Assembly: GCA_022572485.1 (NCBI GenBank)
Contig: JACZVU010000029.1
Location: forward strand, 1-19,980
Reading direction: 5' to 3'
From: Myxococcales bacterium
GTDB taxonomy: Bacteria > Myxococcota_A > UBA9160 > SMWR01
DNA: 19,980 bases
The translations under genes and the position numbers were made by a program. Each line of letters starts with the position of its first letter. Positions within the stretch are counted from its first letter, which is position 1. The notes beneath the pieces are model-generated. The model ran no database searches and was not told where the DNA came from. It worked only from the letters and a program-made list of their open reading frames with translations. This document shows, one piece after another, positions 7,605 to 15,725 of this stretch.

Positions 7605-8453
7605 CTAATCCCCAATATTGAGCGCTGACTCGGTTCGGTTGCGACCGGATGCTTTGGCCCTGTACAAGGCTCTATCCGTACGCTGGATCAGCGTTCCGAC
7701 TTTGTCTTTCGGCGTTACATGAGAGATGCCGATACTCACCGTAAAATGTATCGGTATATCTTGAATCATGAATTTTCGATCATGGGTAAGCATACGTAAG
7801 CGCTCAACCAGGTGATAGGCTGCGGACGCATCTGAATCGTTGATGAGTAATAAAAATTCCTCTCCACCATAGCGGCCAAAATAATCTTGTTCTCGTATGT
7901 TCGATTGAATGGCTTCGCAAAATTGGCGCAACGCGTCATCACCGACTTGATGGCCATAGGTATCATTGATCTGCTTGAATGAGTCGATGTCCAACATCGC
8001 CAAGCTGAATGTCAGATCGGGGTTGCGTTTTGTCTGCGCAGGTTTCTTCTTCAACACATCTAATATGTATGCGCGGCTTAACACGCCTGTTAAACCATCA
8101 TGCATTAATTGGTTGGCGAGGTTGTCTTTTGCTGATTCAAGATTGTGTACCGATTCAGTGAGTCTATTAACGGCTTTATGTGTATACGAATCCAACGCCA
8201 GAGAAACATCCAGCAGAATGATTTTTGTAGTAGTGCCAAAACATTTTGCGGCCATCTCTGAATTTTCGCTGAGGCTGGAATTGAATATCGCTTGTTGCAA
8301 AAGCGTCTGCATTTTGGAATAGGCGCCTAGGTACAAGTGCACGGGTAATTCGATCCGGGCATGTATGAGCCCGATACGCAAGCGGTCTTCAAAATATTTC
8401 GGGGTATCGAAATCGACACCAAAGGATGCAATGTATTCAGCCTGCTGGAGCGC
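7605..8453 (-). pseudogene. 5'-truncated globin-coupled diguanylate cyclase (GGDEF) remnant
   Basis: The frame encodes the last part of a globin-type sensor followed by a complete GGDEF domain. Sensor residues include FEDRLRIGLIHARIELP and LYLGAYSK, the closing helices of the protoglobin fold in globin-coupled sensors. The GGDEF domain has DGLTGVLSRAY, LDIDSFKQINDTYGH and the active-site GGEEF (7854-7868), with an RxxD inhibitory site (REQD) five residues before it, so the cyclase core looks intact. The front of the globin domain, with its haem pocket, is missing: upstream the frame runs into the stop of the FAD oxidoreductase gene, in another frame, with no ATG before 8312. A hand-counted line (8161-8220) is about 42% GC against about 65% in the neighbouring oxidoreductase, suggesting foreign origin. 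A shortened protein starting at ATG 8312, or at GTG/TTG codons before it, could still be made. Confidence 0.7.
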
Positions 8454-8509
8454 TGGCCCGCAATGTGTCTGTTCTGGACCCAGGCTGTTGGATGTTGACG
8501 AGGGCTGCT

Positions 8510-9769
8510 CTACGCGCCTCTCGTGGCGCGGGCGATCCAGTCTGGAACCTTCGGCGCAAGTGTTGCGAGTCGCAGTGCCGCATCTGCCGTCCAGCCGCGC
8601 AACAGCAGCGGTTGCAGCCAGCGACCCAGGCGCATCCTGAAGCCGAACTCGCGCCGCCAGCACTCCTCCCAACGCCGCGCGAGAATGCGGTGGTCCTCGC
8701 CGCAGAGCCTGGGTGGCATTTGCTGAATCAGATCGGCGAGCAGCAGCGCCGAGCGCAGCGCCATCGCCTGACCGTCGCCGCAAAACGGCGCGATCATGCC
8801 CGCGGCGTCACCGACGAAGAAGACCGGGCCCGAGCTGCGCTCCTTGAACGAGAACGGGATCCCGGCGACGGCCTGCACGGCGCCCTCGTCCGGTTCGAGT
8901 GCATCGAGGCGCTCTGCGAGTCGTGGGTTGGCACGGCAGAGGCCGTCGCGAACGTCCTCCCAATGCGACGAAGGCAGATCGGCCAGGAAAGCTTCGGTGA
9001 CGAGCATGCACACGTTCACGACGCCCAATTCCACGAAGCTCATTCCGCAGTAGCCACCGTGAAACAGGTGAACCTCGACGAAGCCGTCGAGTTCAGCGGC
9101 GAGGCGTTCTCCTGCGGCGCTGGCTCGCGGGCGGTGATGGCGCTTGAGCCCGACGTGGGGATGCGCGCGGCGCATGAACGCTCTCCCGAGTTCGCGGTCC
9201 AGCTGCGCTCGTCGGCCATGCGCCGCGACGACGAGCCCGGCCGTCAAGCGGTCGGCTGCATTCGCGCCCGGCTGCGGGCGCAAATAGACGCGACATTCGA
9301 GCGGGCTGCTTCCGTTTGCTGTGCACGTCTCCACCCGGCGAACCGGCGTACCTTGCAGCACCACGGCACCCGATCGTGCGGCATGTCGCAGAAGTACGTC
9401 GTCGAGCGCGCGGCGGCTGATGCCGAGTGCGGGTGAAGGGAGTTTTGCGCCGCACACCACGCCGGACGGCGAGGTAAAGCGGCATGCGTGGATTGCTGCC
9501 GGATGCAGCGCGTCGAGTTCGGCGAGGCAACCGAGCTCGCCGAGCACCCGTCGGCTCTCACCGGAGAGGAATTCCCCGCAGAGTTTGTCGCGTGGGAAGC
9601 AATCCCGCTCGCACAGCGCGACGCGGCGATCCGCTCGCGCCAGCAGCGTGGCCAGCGCGCTGCCGGCCGGGCCGCCGCCGATCAAGACCACGTCGTAGCT
9701 CTCGGCGGTTTGCGGCATACCGGGTATCGCAGTTCGCGTCGCTCGCTCGGGCTGACCGGTCATCTCCAT
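8510..9769 (-). CDS. FAD-dependent oxidoreductase/monooxygenase of the type III PKS operon
   Basis: The 419-residue flavoprotein has an N-terminal FAD-binding Rossmann motif, VVLIGGGPAGSALATLLAR (residues 28-45), with the ribose-binding Glu54 in ALCERD. The second FAD motif is FFVGDAAGMIAPFCGDGQAM near 317-336. This is the layout of the geranylgeranyl-reductase/para-hydroxybenzoate-hydroxylase-like group. In characterised type III PKS operons such as Streptomyces srsABC, an enzyme of this kind hydroxylates or oxidises the phenolic lipid to a quinone; the same role is inferred here. ATG 9769 is six bases behind the methyltransferase stop, so the genes are very likely co-transcribed; ATGs at residues 3 and 18 are alternatives. 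The stop at 8510 abuts the AT-rich diguanylate cyclase remnant. Confidence 0.85.
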   Translation of the reverse strand: MEMTGQPERATRTAIPGMPQTAESYDVVLIGGGPAGSALATLLARADRRVALCERDCFPRDKLCGEFLSGESRRVLGELGCLAELDALHPAAIHACRFTSPSGVVCGAKLPSPALGISRRALDDVLLRHAARSGAVVLQGTPVRRVETCTANGSSPLECRVYLRPQPGANAADRLTAGLVVAAHGRRAQLDRELGRAFMRRAHPHVGLKRHHRPRASAAGERLAAELDGFVEVHLFHGGYCGMSFVELGVVNVCMLVTEAFLADLPSSHWEDVRDGLCRANPRLAERLDALEPDEGAVQAVAGIPFSFKERSSGPVFFVGDAAGMIAPFCGDGQAMALRSALLLADLIQQMPPRLCGEDHRILARRWEECWRREFGFRMRLGRWLQPLLLRGWTADAALRLATLAPKVPDWIARATRGA

Positions 9770-9775
9770 CGCTTC

Positions 9776-10477
9776 TCACTTCCTAAAGAGCACGCGCCAA
9801 CGGAAAGCCCAATGCCAGCGGATCGACGGTTCGGGTAGCTCGGCTTCGCGTGCGAGACGTTTGAAATCGGCCCGGTGGAAAGCGCGTAAGACCGACAGCG
9901 GAGCATCATTGCGGATCAAGCGGCTCTTGGAGAAGAGTCGGGTCAGCAGGCGGATCGCGTAATAGGCCAAGCGGTGTCGATGCAGGTCGTTGATGACGAC
10001 GCCCCAGCGTGACAGCGCGAACATCTTTTTCAATGCGGCGGCCGCCGTCTCTTCCTCGAAGTGATGCAGAGCGAGCGCGCAGTGGACGATGTCGAACGAT
10101 CGCGTCTCGGGTAGATCGAGCAGGTCCGCGACCTGAAAATCGAGGTGCGCGACACCGCTCCCGCGGCGCCTTGCGTACGAGATCGTCGGCGCCGAAACGT
10201 CGATCCCCAGCATGTGTGCCTCGATGCCGCGCGCCGCCGCCCAGTCGTGCACGTGCTGCAGCAGATCGCCACCGCCGGTTCCGACATCGAGTAGCGTCAA
10301 TTTTCGAGCACCCGGAGGAAGTAGCCCGCGAATGCCCTCGATGCTCGGAGCGTAGCCGTTCAGGGCCCGATTGATGATCGCCAACTCGTCGAGCGCGCCG
10401 GCGAGTTCACGCTCGTCGACCTCGGGCTCGTCCATGATCTCGAGCTCGCGATGGCGGCGAGAGAAGTCGTGCAGCAT
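9776..10477 (-). CDS. Class I SAM-dependent methyltransferase of the type III PKS operon
   Basis: The 233-residue protein has SAM-binding motif I LLDVGTGGGDLL (62-73), an acidic post-I loop GIDVSAPTISYAR (91-103), and DFQVADLLDLP and FDIVHCALALHHF corresponding to motifs II and III, as in UbiE-like methyltransferases. It most likely O- or C-methylates the aromatic product of the adjacent polyketide synthase, as SrsB does for alkylresorcinols. The ATG overlaps the synthase TGA in a TGATG junction, indicating translational coupling. The same frame is open far upstream through the synthase and rnpB, but that extension is antiframe translation and not part of the protein. C-terminal residues after about 165 are rich in Arg and Trp and probably form a membrane- or substrate-facing lid; that is inference. 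Confidence 0.86.
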   Translation of the reverse strand: MLHDFSRRHRELEIMDEPEVDERELAGALDELAIINRALNGYAPSIEGIRGLLPPGARKLTLLDVGTGGGDLLQHVHDWAAARGIEAHMLGIDVSAPTISYARRRGSGVAHLDFQVADLLDLPETRSFDIVHCALALHHFEEETAAAALKKMFALSRWGVVINDLHRHRLAYYAIRLLTRLFSKSRLIRNDAPLSVLRAFHRADFKRLAREAELPEPSIRWHWAFRWRVLFRK

Positions 10478-11616
10478 CAGCACGGGTAGAGCACGGCGCC
10501 CTCCATGGTCAGGCCGGGCCCGAAGCCCAGTGCGACGGTGGGTCCGCTCGCGGCCCCGGTCTGCAAGAGTCGCTCCAAAACGAAGAAGATCGTCGCGCTC
10601 GACATGTTTCCGTGATCGCGTAGCACGTCGAGCGACGGGCCGATGTCCGTGTCGCGGAGCTGCAACGCGGTCGCGAGCGCTTCGACGATCTTCCAGCCGC
10701 CTGGGTGCAGCGCCCAGGTACCGATGTCGCTGCGCTCGAGATCGGCTCGATTGAGCAGCGCGCTCACGAAAGGCGGCGCGAGCGTTCGGAGCGATGCCGG
10801 TATGCGTGCCGAGATCCGCATCTCGAAGCCGGTGTCTCCGATGTGCCAGGTCATCTGGTCGCGACTGCCGGTGTCTACGTAGCTGTGCGAAGCGCCCAGA
10901 TTGAAGAGCCGCGGCGACGCCGCGTCGCTCGCACGCGGGTTGCCGTAGAGCACGGCCGCGCAGCCGTCCGCAAACAGGCAGTTGGCGATCGCGAAATCCG
11001 TCACCGCGCGCTTTTGAAAATGGAGCGAGCAGAGTTCGACGCAAATCTGCAGCACGATGGCGTCTGGGTCGGAGCGGACGATCTGGTCGGCGCTGTGCAT
11101 GCCGTTGAATCCCGCGTGGCACCCCATGAAGCCGATCAGGGTCCGCTTCACCGAGGGGCACAGTCCGAGCTGGTGAATCAGTAGCGCGTCGGGTCCGGGA
11201 GCAAAAAAACCCGTACAGGTGCAGACGATCAAGTGGGTCACTCGCGACGGCGCAATCCGCGCCTGGTCGAGCGCGCGCCGCGCGGCCTGCTCGGCGAGTT
11301 CGACGCTCGCCTTCTCGAAGATCTTCATGCGCTGCGCGGTAGTCGGAAACGGTTCGAGAGCCCAGTTGGATGGGTAGAACTCGAAGTCGAGTGGATCGTC
11401 GGCCGCGTAGTCGGGCAGGGCGCTGTAGCGCATCTCGATTCCACTGCGCGGATAGATCCGCTCCACCAGCCGGAGCACTCGATCGCGCTGGCGCGTCGGT
11501 TCGCTGTGTTCCAGTACGCGTGTGAAAAATCGCTCGGCGAGCAGTTGTTTCGAACTGTGACCAGGGAGCGCGGTGCCGATGCCAAGGATGCGGCAATCGC
11601 CCGGTTGAGGGTGCAT
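10477..11616 (-). CDS. Type III polyketide synthase (chalcone/stilbene synthase-like)
   Basis: The 379-residue protein has the thiolase-fold triad of type III PKSs: Cys166 in GFMGCHAGFNG, His304 in WALHPGGWKI and Asn337 in DHGNMSS, plus the closing family signature GFGPGLT near 364-370. These enzymes extend an acyl-CoA starter with malonyl-CoA units and cyclise the chain to a resorcinol, phloroglucinol or pyrone. The operon context (methyltransferase, FAD enzyme) resembles Streptomyces srsABC, which makes phenolic lipids; the starter and ring chemistry here are not readable. ATG 11616 (MHPQPG) is preferred because homology to the family begins directly after it and the upstream frame enters rnpB. 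There is no clear Shine-Dalgarno sequence; TACAAT lies seven bases before the ATG, so a leaderless transcript is possible. Its stop is coupled to the methyltransferase start. Confidence 0.92.
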   Translation of the reverse strand: MHPQPGDCRILGIGTALPGHSSKQLLAERFFTRVLEHSEPTRQRDRVLRLVERIYPRSGIEMRYSALPDYAADDPLDFEFYPSNWALEPFPTTAQRMKIFEKASVELAEQAARRALDQARIAPSRVTHLIVCTCTGFFAPGPDALLIHQLGLCPSVKRTLIGFMGCHAGFNGMHSADQIVRSDPDAIVLQICVELCSLHFQKRAVTDFAIANCLFADGCAAVLYGNPRASDAASPRLFNLGASHSYVDTGSRDQMTWHIGDTGFEMRISARIPASLRTLAPPFVSALLNRADLERSDIGTWALHPGGWKIVEALATALQLRDTDIGPSLDVLRDHGNMSSATIFFVLERLLQTGAASGPTVALGFGPGLTMEGAVLYPC

Positions 11617-11716
11617 GGGCCCATTGTACTGGATGCTTTGGTGGAGCGGGTTTCTTCCCGATCCCAAAATTGGAGGGCTGAAACACCGACGCGGGAGATC
11701 GAGTCGGAGGTGTGGT

Positions 11717-11746
11717 GGCGGGAGCGGCCGTTGGGCCGCCCCCGCC
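11717..11746 (-). terminator. 13-bp hairpin between rnpB and the PKS operon
   Basis: In minus-strand RNA, GGCGGGGGCGGCC pairs with GGCCGCTCCCGCC (T read as U) around the loop CAAC: 13 pairs with one G-U. The same site in plus-strand RNA would have an A-C mismatch instead, which points to the minus-strand transcript. It lies about 75 bases beyond the rnpB 3' end and 100 bases before the synthase start, so it probably ends the rnpB transcript. No U-tract follows. Confidence 0.6.
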
Positions 11747-11820
11747 GTAGCTTCGTTGCCTGGAGCGCCAGGGGCGTGGCTTGCGCTTCTTCCCCCGGGT
11801 TTGGGAGCGCACGCGCACCC

Positions 11821-12287
11821 AAAGTGGACTGTAAGCCGGGTTCTGTTCCGACTCCCAGTCACCCGAAAGCCGGCGAGGATCATTCATCTAGGCGGTGCAT
11901 TGCTGCAGCGCTCGAGCGCTCTTACCCGGACGCTGGCGACTGCGCCTTGCGACGCGGCTGCTTCGGGCGGGTCACCCTCGACAGCGTCCCTATTCGAGCT
12001 TGCTCCGTGAGGGGCTTGCTCCGCCGCCGGTCACCCGGCTGTCGCGCGTGGGCTCTTACCCCACGATTTCAACCTTGCCTGTGCCTCCACGCGCGCGCCT
12101 CTCGGCGCGCGGCTTCACTGGCCATCGGCGGTGTGGTTTCTGTTGCGCTTTCCCTCGGGTTGCCCCGGGTCGTCGTTAACGACCTCCCTACCCTGTGGAG
12201 CCCGGACTTTCCTCCCGCGGACGGTGGTTGTCCGCCGGCGATCCTCCATCCACCTCCGGCACGGGTAGCGTACACGGCTGTCCACCC
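11821..12287 (-). ncRNA. rnpB: RNase P RNA, bacterial class A type
   Basis: This is the catalytic RNA that removes 5' leaders from tRNA precursors. The conserved blocks appear in order on the minus strand: GAGGAAAGTCCGGGCTCC near the 5' side, then GGGAAAGCGCAACAGAAACC, AGGCAAGGTTGAAAT, GGTAAGAGCCCACGCG, TAGATGAATGATCCTCGCC, and CAGAACCCGGCTTACAG at the 3' side. The ends are set by the P1 helix: GTGGAC (12285-12280) pairs with GTCCAC (11829-11824), with G-U pairs extending it. The predicted length of about 467 bases is at the long end for the class and implies enlarged peripheral helices. The 5' end lies 66 bases from the divergent quinone oxidoreductase start, so both promoters must share that short stretch. 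Exact ends could shift by a few bases. Confidence 0.95.
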
Positions 12288-12353
12288 GCAGGGCAAGCGA
12301 TCTGGGCGCGTCGGGCTCCGGCAGAGGGGACTGCAAGTGATACGCTGCAGGCC

Positions 12354-13334
12354 GTGAAAGCCATTCTTGTCGATGCGCCTGGCGACCCGTCGGTCATGAA
12401 GCTGGGCGAAACGCCGGCGCCGGAGCTTCGCCCGGGTGCGATTCGGATTCGAGTCGTCGCCACCTCGGTCAACCGCGCCGATCTGCTCCAGCGCCAGGGG
12501 CTGTATCCGCCGCCGCCGAGCGAGTCGGCGATCCTCGGCTTGGAATGTGCGGGCGAAGTGGCGGAGGTTGCATCCGACGTCGAAGCCTGGCGGATCGGGG
12601 ATCGTGCCATGGCGCTGTTGGCCGGCGGCGGTTACGCGGAGGAGGTCGTCGTTCCGGCGGACTGCGCGATGCGGGTGCCCGCGGAGCTGTCGTTCGAAGA
12701 GGCCGCAGGCATTCCAGAAGTCTTCCTGACCGTCTTCTTGAACATCTTCCAGCTGGCCGCGTTTCCCGATGGGGGATCGGTGCTGGTCCACGGGGGCGGC
12801 AGCGGCATCGGAACCGCCGCGATCCAACTCGTGAAGCGCGCGGGGGGTACGGTCGTGGTCACGGCGGGCTCGCCCGAGAAATGCGCGCGCTGTCTGGAAC
12901 TCGGTGCAGACCGGGCTGTCAACTATCGGGAAGAGGATTTTGTCGAGGCGGTCCGTAAACAGACCGACGGTCGCGGGGTCGACGTGGTGCTCGATTCGAT
13001 CGGGGCCGCGTATCTGGAGCAGAATCTGTCGGCGTTGGCCGTCGAGGGTCGGCTCATCGTGATCGGGTTGATGGGCGGCGCCAATGCGAAGATCGCGCTT
13101 GCCCCGCTGCTGATGCGGCGGTTGCAGTTGATCGGCTCGACGATGCGCTCTCGGCCCGCCGAGGCGAAGGCGGCCACGGTTGCGGCGTTTGAGGCCCGTT
13201 TTGGAGCGGCCCTCGAAGCGGGGAAGATTCGCCCGGTGATCGATCGGGTCTTGCCACTCGCGGAGGCACACGAGGCACATCGGGTGGTCGCAGCGAGCGA
13301 GCATTTCGGCAAGGTGATCTTGCGCGTCGCCTGA
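12354..13334 (+). CDS. NAD(P)H quinone oxidoreductase, PIG3 family, zinc-free MDR
   Basis: The 326-residue protein belongs to the medium-chain dehydrogenase/reductase superfamily, quinone oxidoreductase branch. [15 protein letters not shown] and [13 protein letters not shown] in the N-terminal catalytic domain are typical of PIG3/TP53I3-like enzymes. The Rossmann domain has [17 protein letters not shown] near 143-159 for NADPH binding, and [15 protein letters not shown] follows. No zinc ligands are seen. The likely reaction is NADPH-dependent one-electron reduction of quinones or of alkenals. The start is a GTG, since no ATG precedes the conserved MKAIL-like opening and upstream sequence is rnpB. 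No clear Shine-Dalgarno sequence is visible. A functional link to the quinone-type product of the PKS operon across rnpB is tempting but unsupported. Confidence 0.88.
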   Translation: MKAILVDAPGDPSVMKLGETPAPELRPGAIRIRVVATSVNRADLLQRQGLYPPPPSESAILGLECAGEVAEVASDVEAWRIGDRAMALLAGGGYAEEVVVPADCAMRVPAELSFEEAAGIPEVFLTVFLNIFQLAAFPDGGSVLVHGGGSGIGTAAIQLVKRAGGTVVVTAGSPEKCARCLELGADRAVNYREEDFVEAVRKQTDGRGVDVVLDSIGAAYLEQNLSALAVEGRLIVIGLMGGANAKIALAPLLMRRLQLIGSTMRSRPAEAKAATVAAFEARFGAALEAGKIRPVIDRVLPLAEAHEAHRVVAASEHFGKVILRVA

Positions 13335-13428
13335 AGGGTCGCCGCGCAGCGGCCATCGCTACCCGAATTCCCCGCACCCGGCTACGCTCGGCCGCCCCGA
13401 TTCACGAGAACGTCGAGGAGATGGAGAG

Positions 13429-13875
13429 ATGTCTCAGCTGGAGCGCACCCTTTCGATTGTAAAACCCGATGCCGTTGCGGCCGCTGCCACGGGTGACATC
13501 CTGAGTCGCTTCGAGAAGGCGGGTCTGAGGATCATCGCGCTCAAGAAGATGCGGCTCAGCGAGGCTCAGGCCCGAGGTTTCTACGCCGTCCACAAGGAGC
13601 GCCCCTTCTTCAGCGACCTGGTGAAGTTCATGACGGAGGGGCCGATTGTCGTGAGCGTGCTTGAAGGGGAGAACGCGATCGCAAAGAATCGCGAGCTGAT
13701 GGGGCCCACCGATTCCACCCAGGCAGAGCCCGGCACGATTCGTGGCGATCACGGGACCGACATCGAGCGCAACGCCGCTCACGGATCCGATGTACCCGAA
13801 ACGGCGCGCGTCGAAATTGCGTATTTCTTCAATGCGATGGAGCTTCAGGCGCGGGTAGAGGCGCTACCCACGTAG
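13429..13875 (+). CDS. ndk: Nucleoside diphosphate kinase
   Basis: The 148-residue cytosolic enzyme transfers gamma-phosphate from ATP to nucleoside diphosphates through a phosphohistidine. [12 protein letters not shown] at the start carries the conserved Lys12, and the active-site signature is NAAHGSD with His118. Length (about 140-150) and the SPETA-like region ([15 protein letters not shown]) are normal for the family. A good Shine-Dalgarno stretch, GGAGATGGAGAG, lies directly before the ATG. It follows the quinone oxidoreductase by 94 bases on the same strand and may be co-transcribed. A short 5-bp hairpin (13875-13888) lies at its stop, without a T-tract. Confidence 0.97.
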   Translation: MSQLERTLSIVKPDAVAAAATGDILSRFEKAGLRIIALKKMRLSEAQARGFYAVHKERPFFSDLVKFMTEGPIVVSVLEGENAIAKNRELMGPTDSTQAEPGTIRGDHGTDIERNAAHGSDVPETARVEIAYFFNAMELQARVEALPT

Positions 13876-14233
13876 CGGCTTTGGCCGCGCAATCCCGGCA
13901 TCTGCGCAGCGCTTCTGACCGAGGATCCAGTAATGTCGATCGGATGGCCGCTAGGCGTAGGTGCGGGCCATCAGGAGAATCAAGCCTACGTAGGTCAGTG
14001 ATAGCCAGAGTTTTTGGCTTTTCAGTGCTCGACTCATGCTTCCCCTCTCTTGCCAGATCCCGGCGGCCTCAACCGGCCCTGGTTGTTCTTTCGAACATTT
14101 CCCCCAACACTTGAGTGCTAGCACACGCAAATTCCAAATCTGTGAGCGCGGTCACCAAAAAAAGATGCTCTGACCGAACGTAGCGGAAAGCGATGCGCAA
14201 CTCGGCCCGACCTCTGGGTTCGTTTTGCGATCT
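13876..14233. other. Spacer between convergent ndk and ftsZ
   Basis: Apart from the small minus-strand ORF described separately (13951-14037), I see no gene. The stretch contains a 10-bp palindrome GTGCTAGCAC (14115-14124) and a weak hairpin CAACC/GGTTG near 14080 followed on the plus strand by TTCTTTC, a poor terminator candidate for ndk. A run of seven T on the minus strand near 14160 is not preceded by a clear stem. Confidence 0.4.
13951..14037 (-). CDS. Small predicted membrane peptide behind ftsZ (28 residues)
   Basis: An ATG at 14037 is preceded by GAGAGGGGAAGC, a strong ribosome binding site resembling those of ftsZ and ftsA in this window. It opens a 28-codon frame ending in TAG. The peptide starts MSRALKSQK, with three basic residues, then has an uncharged hydrophobic stretch LWLSLTYVGLILLMA of 15 residues and ends in RTYA. 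This is the layout of a single-pass inner-membrane micropeptide with a cytoplasmic N-terminus. It lies 196 bases behind the ftsZ stop on the same strand, so it could be a trailing dcw-cluster gene or have its own promoter. I know of no family for it. Given its size, chance cannot be excluded; the combination of RBS, positive N-terminus and hydrophobic core is the argument. Confidence 0.45.
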   Translation of the reverse strand: MSRALKSQKLWLSLTYVGLILLMARTYA

Positions 14234-15574
14234 TCAATCCGCCGATCGACGCAGGAAGGTCGGGATGTCCAGCTCGTCGTCGAATGGCGACACCCAATCC
14301 GCTCTTTTTTCACTCTCCGGCTCTGGGTGGAGAGGGGTTTGGGAGGGCGCGAGTTCGCGAAATTCGGCCTGACTGGGTTGGGAATCTTGTGAGGCCGCCG
14401 GTGTCAGCGCCGCCGCCTGATTCGAGGCGGAGTTCGACTCGAACCGCAGCGGAGTCACATTTGCGTGCGAATCCGTGTGCCATCCGAGATCTGGGTCCCG
14501 CCGGACCCGCGCATCATCGAGGCCGGTCGCGATCACCGTGACCCGCATCTCACCGGCGGGCATCTGCTCGTCGATCACAGCTCCGAAGATGATGTTGGCG
14601 TCTTCGTGGGCGGCTTCTTGGATCAGGGTCGAGGCCTCGTTCACCTCAAAGAGCGAGAGGTCCTCTCCGCCCGTGATGTTGATCAGCACGCCGTGAGCGC
14701 CCTCAATCGATAGATCTTCGAGCAGCGGGCTCGAGATCGCGGCGCGAGCAGCTTCGACCGCGCGTTCCTCGCCGGACGCAGTACCGGTGCCCATCAGGGC
14801 AACACCCATTTCGTTCATGATCGTGCGGACATCGGCGAAGTCGAGGTTGATCAAGCCATGAATCGTGATGAGATCCGAGATTCCCCGAACGGCGTTGAAG
14901 AGCACCTCGTCCGCCAAGCGGAAGGAATCGCGAACCGAAGTGCCCTTGCCCGCGAGTGCGAGCAATCGCTGGTTGGGGATCGTGATCACCGTGTCGACGA
15001 CGCGATGCAGTTCGTCGAGCCCGCGCTCTGCGTGCTTCATTCGAGTGCGGCCTTCGAAGAGGAAGGGCTTGGTGACGACTCCGACGGTGAGCGCTCCGAT
15101 TTCGCGCGCAATTTCCGCCACGACCGGCGCAGCGCCGGTTCCTGTGCCGCCGCCAAGGCCGGCGGTCACGAAAACCATATCGGCATCATCGAGGACTTCG
15201 CGGATTCGATCGTGCACCTCGATTGCCGAGTTACGGCCCTTGTCGGGATCTGCACCACAACCGAGCCCGCGCGTCTCTTTGTTGCCCAGCTGGAGCTTGA
15301 TCGGCGCGTGGCTGTGTCGAAGGGCTTGCGAGTCCGTATTGGCCGCGATGAATTGGACGCCAGCCAGTCCCGAGTGGATCATCGTGTTGACGGCGTTGCC
15401 CCCCCCCCCGCCCACGCCGATGACCTTGATCGACGCCCGGGTCGGCCCCTCCTCGAATTCGAGGAGTTCACGCTCCTCGGTCGAGTAACCCAGCTCGTCC
15501 GAGAGAGCGGGTTGCTCGCCCCTCTCTTGGTGCGATTTGTCAGAATTCGGCGACCGGTTCTTCTTCTTGGACAT
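14234..15574 (-). CDS. ftsZ: Cell division protein FtsZ
   Basis: The 446-residue tubulin homologue polymerises with GTP into the Z-ring at mid-cell. [15 protein letters not shown] starts the GTPase domain, the tubulin signature GGGTGTG is at 141-147, and the T7 catalytic loop is [11 protein letters not shown]. The variable linker (about 365-430) is rich in Ser, Gln and Pro, and the conserved C-terminal peptide [11 protein letters not shown] binds FtsA and other partners. The N-terminus before the GTPase domain is about 48 residues, some 36 longer than E. coli, and highly charged. ATG 15574 has GGGGGGAAGCG upstream. The gene follows ftsA by 151 bases, enough for its own promoter, as is common. 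An 11-base G-tract in the GTPase-binding codons is noted separately. Confidence 0.98.
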   Translation of the reverse strand: MSKKKNRSPNSDKSHQERGEQPALSDELGYSTEERELLEFEEGPTRASIKVIGVGGGGGNAVNTMIHSGLAGVQFIAANTDSQALRHSHAPIKLQLGNKETRGLGCGADPDKGRNSAIEVHDRIREVLDDADMVFVTAGLGGGTGTGAAPVVAEIAREIGALTVGVVTKPFLFEGRTRMKHAERGLDELHRVVDTVITIPNQRLLALAGKGTSVRDSFRLADEVLFNAVRGISDLITIHGLINLDFADVRTIMNEMGVALMGTGTASGEERAVEAARAAISSPLLEDLSIEGAHGVLINITGGEDLSLFEVNEASTLIQEAAHEDANIIFGAVIDEQMPAGEMRVTVIATGLDDARVRRDPDLGWHTDSHANVTPLRFESNSASNQAAALTPAASQDSQPSQAEFRELAPSQTPLHPEPESEKRADWVSPFDDELDIPTFLRRSAD

Positions 15575-15725
15575 CGCTTCCCCCCCTCACGCGATCTCAA
15601 GAACGCGCAAAATGTAACATGAAACAGGCGATTTTGTGCCACCTTAGCTCGATAGTTGCGAAATTTCCCGGGGGGCGCCAAAGAAATCCCCAGGGGACCT
15701 CGAGGCGCTCCCTCTTTTTCATCCG

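Noticed and set aside
9776..11887. A 703-codon open frame on the minus strand spanning the methyltransferase, the synthase region and part of rnpB
   Set aside because: Only its last 233 codons are protein-like (the methyltransferase). The rest is the wrong frame of the type III PKS gene and of the RNase P RNA gene, rich in Arg and Ala as expected for GC-rich shadow frames.
12069..13304. A 411-codon minus-strand open frame across rnpB and opposite the quinone oxidoreductase
   Set aside because: It runs through the RNase P RNA and is antisense to a well-supported MDR gene.
14115..14124. GTGCTAGCAC palindrome resembling half of a CIRCE heat-shock operator
   Set aside because: The CIRCE 9-base spacer and second arm are absent, and no chaperone gene is near.
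15627..15641. Sigma-54-like promoter TGGCAC-N-GC upstream of ftsZ (minus strand)
   Set aside because: The distance between the GG and GC elements is one base short of the strict -24/-12 spacing, and ftsZ is not a usual sigma-54 target.
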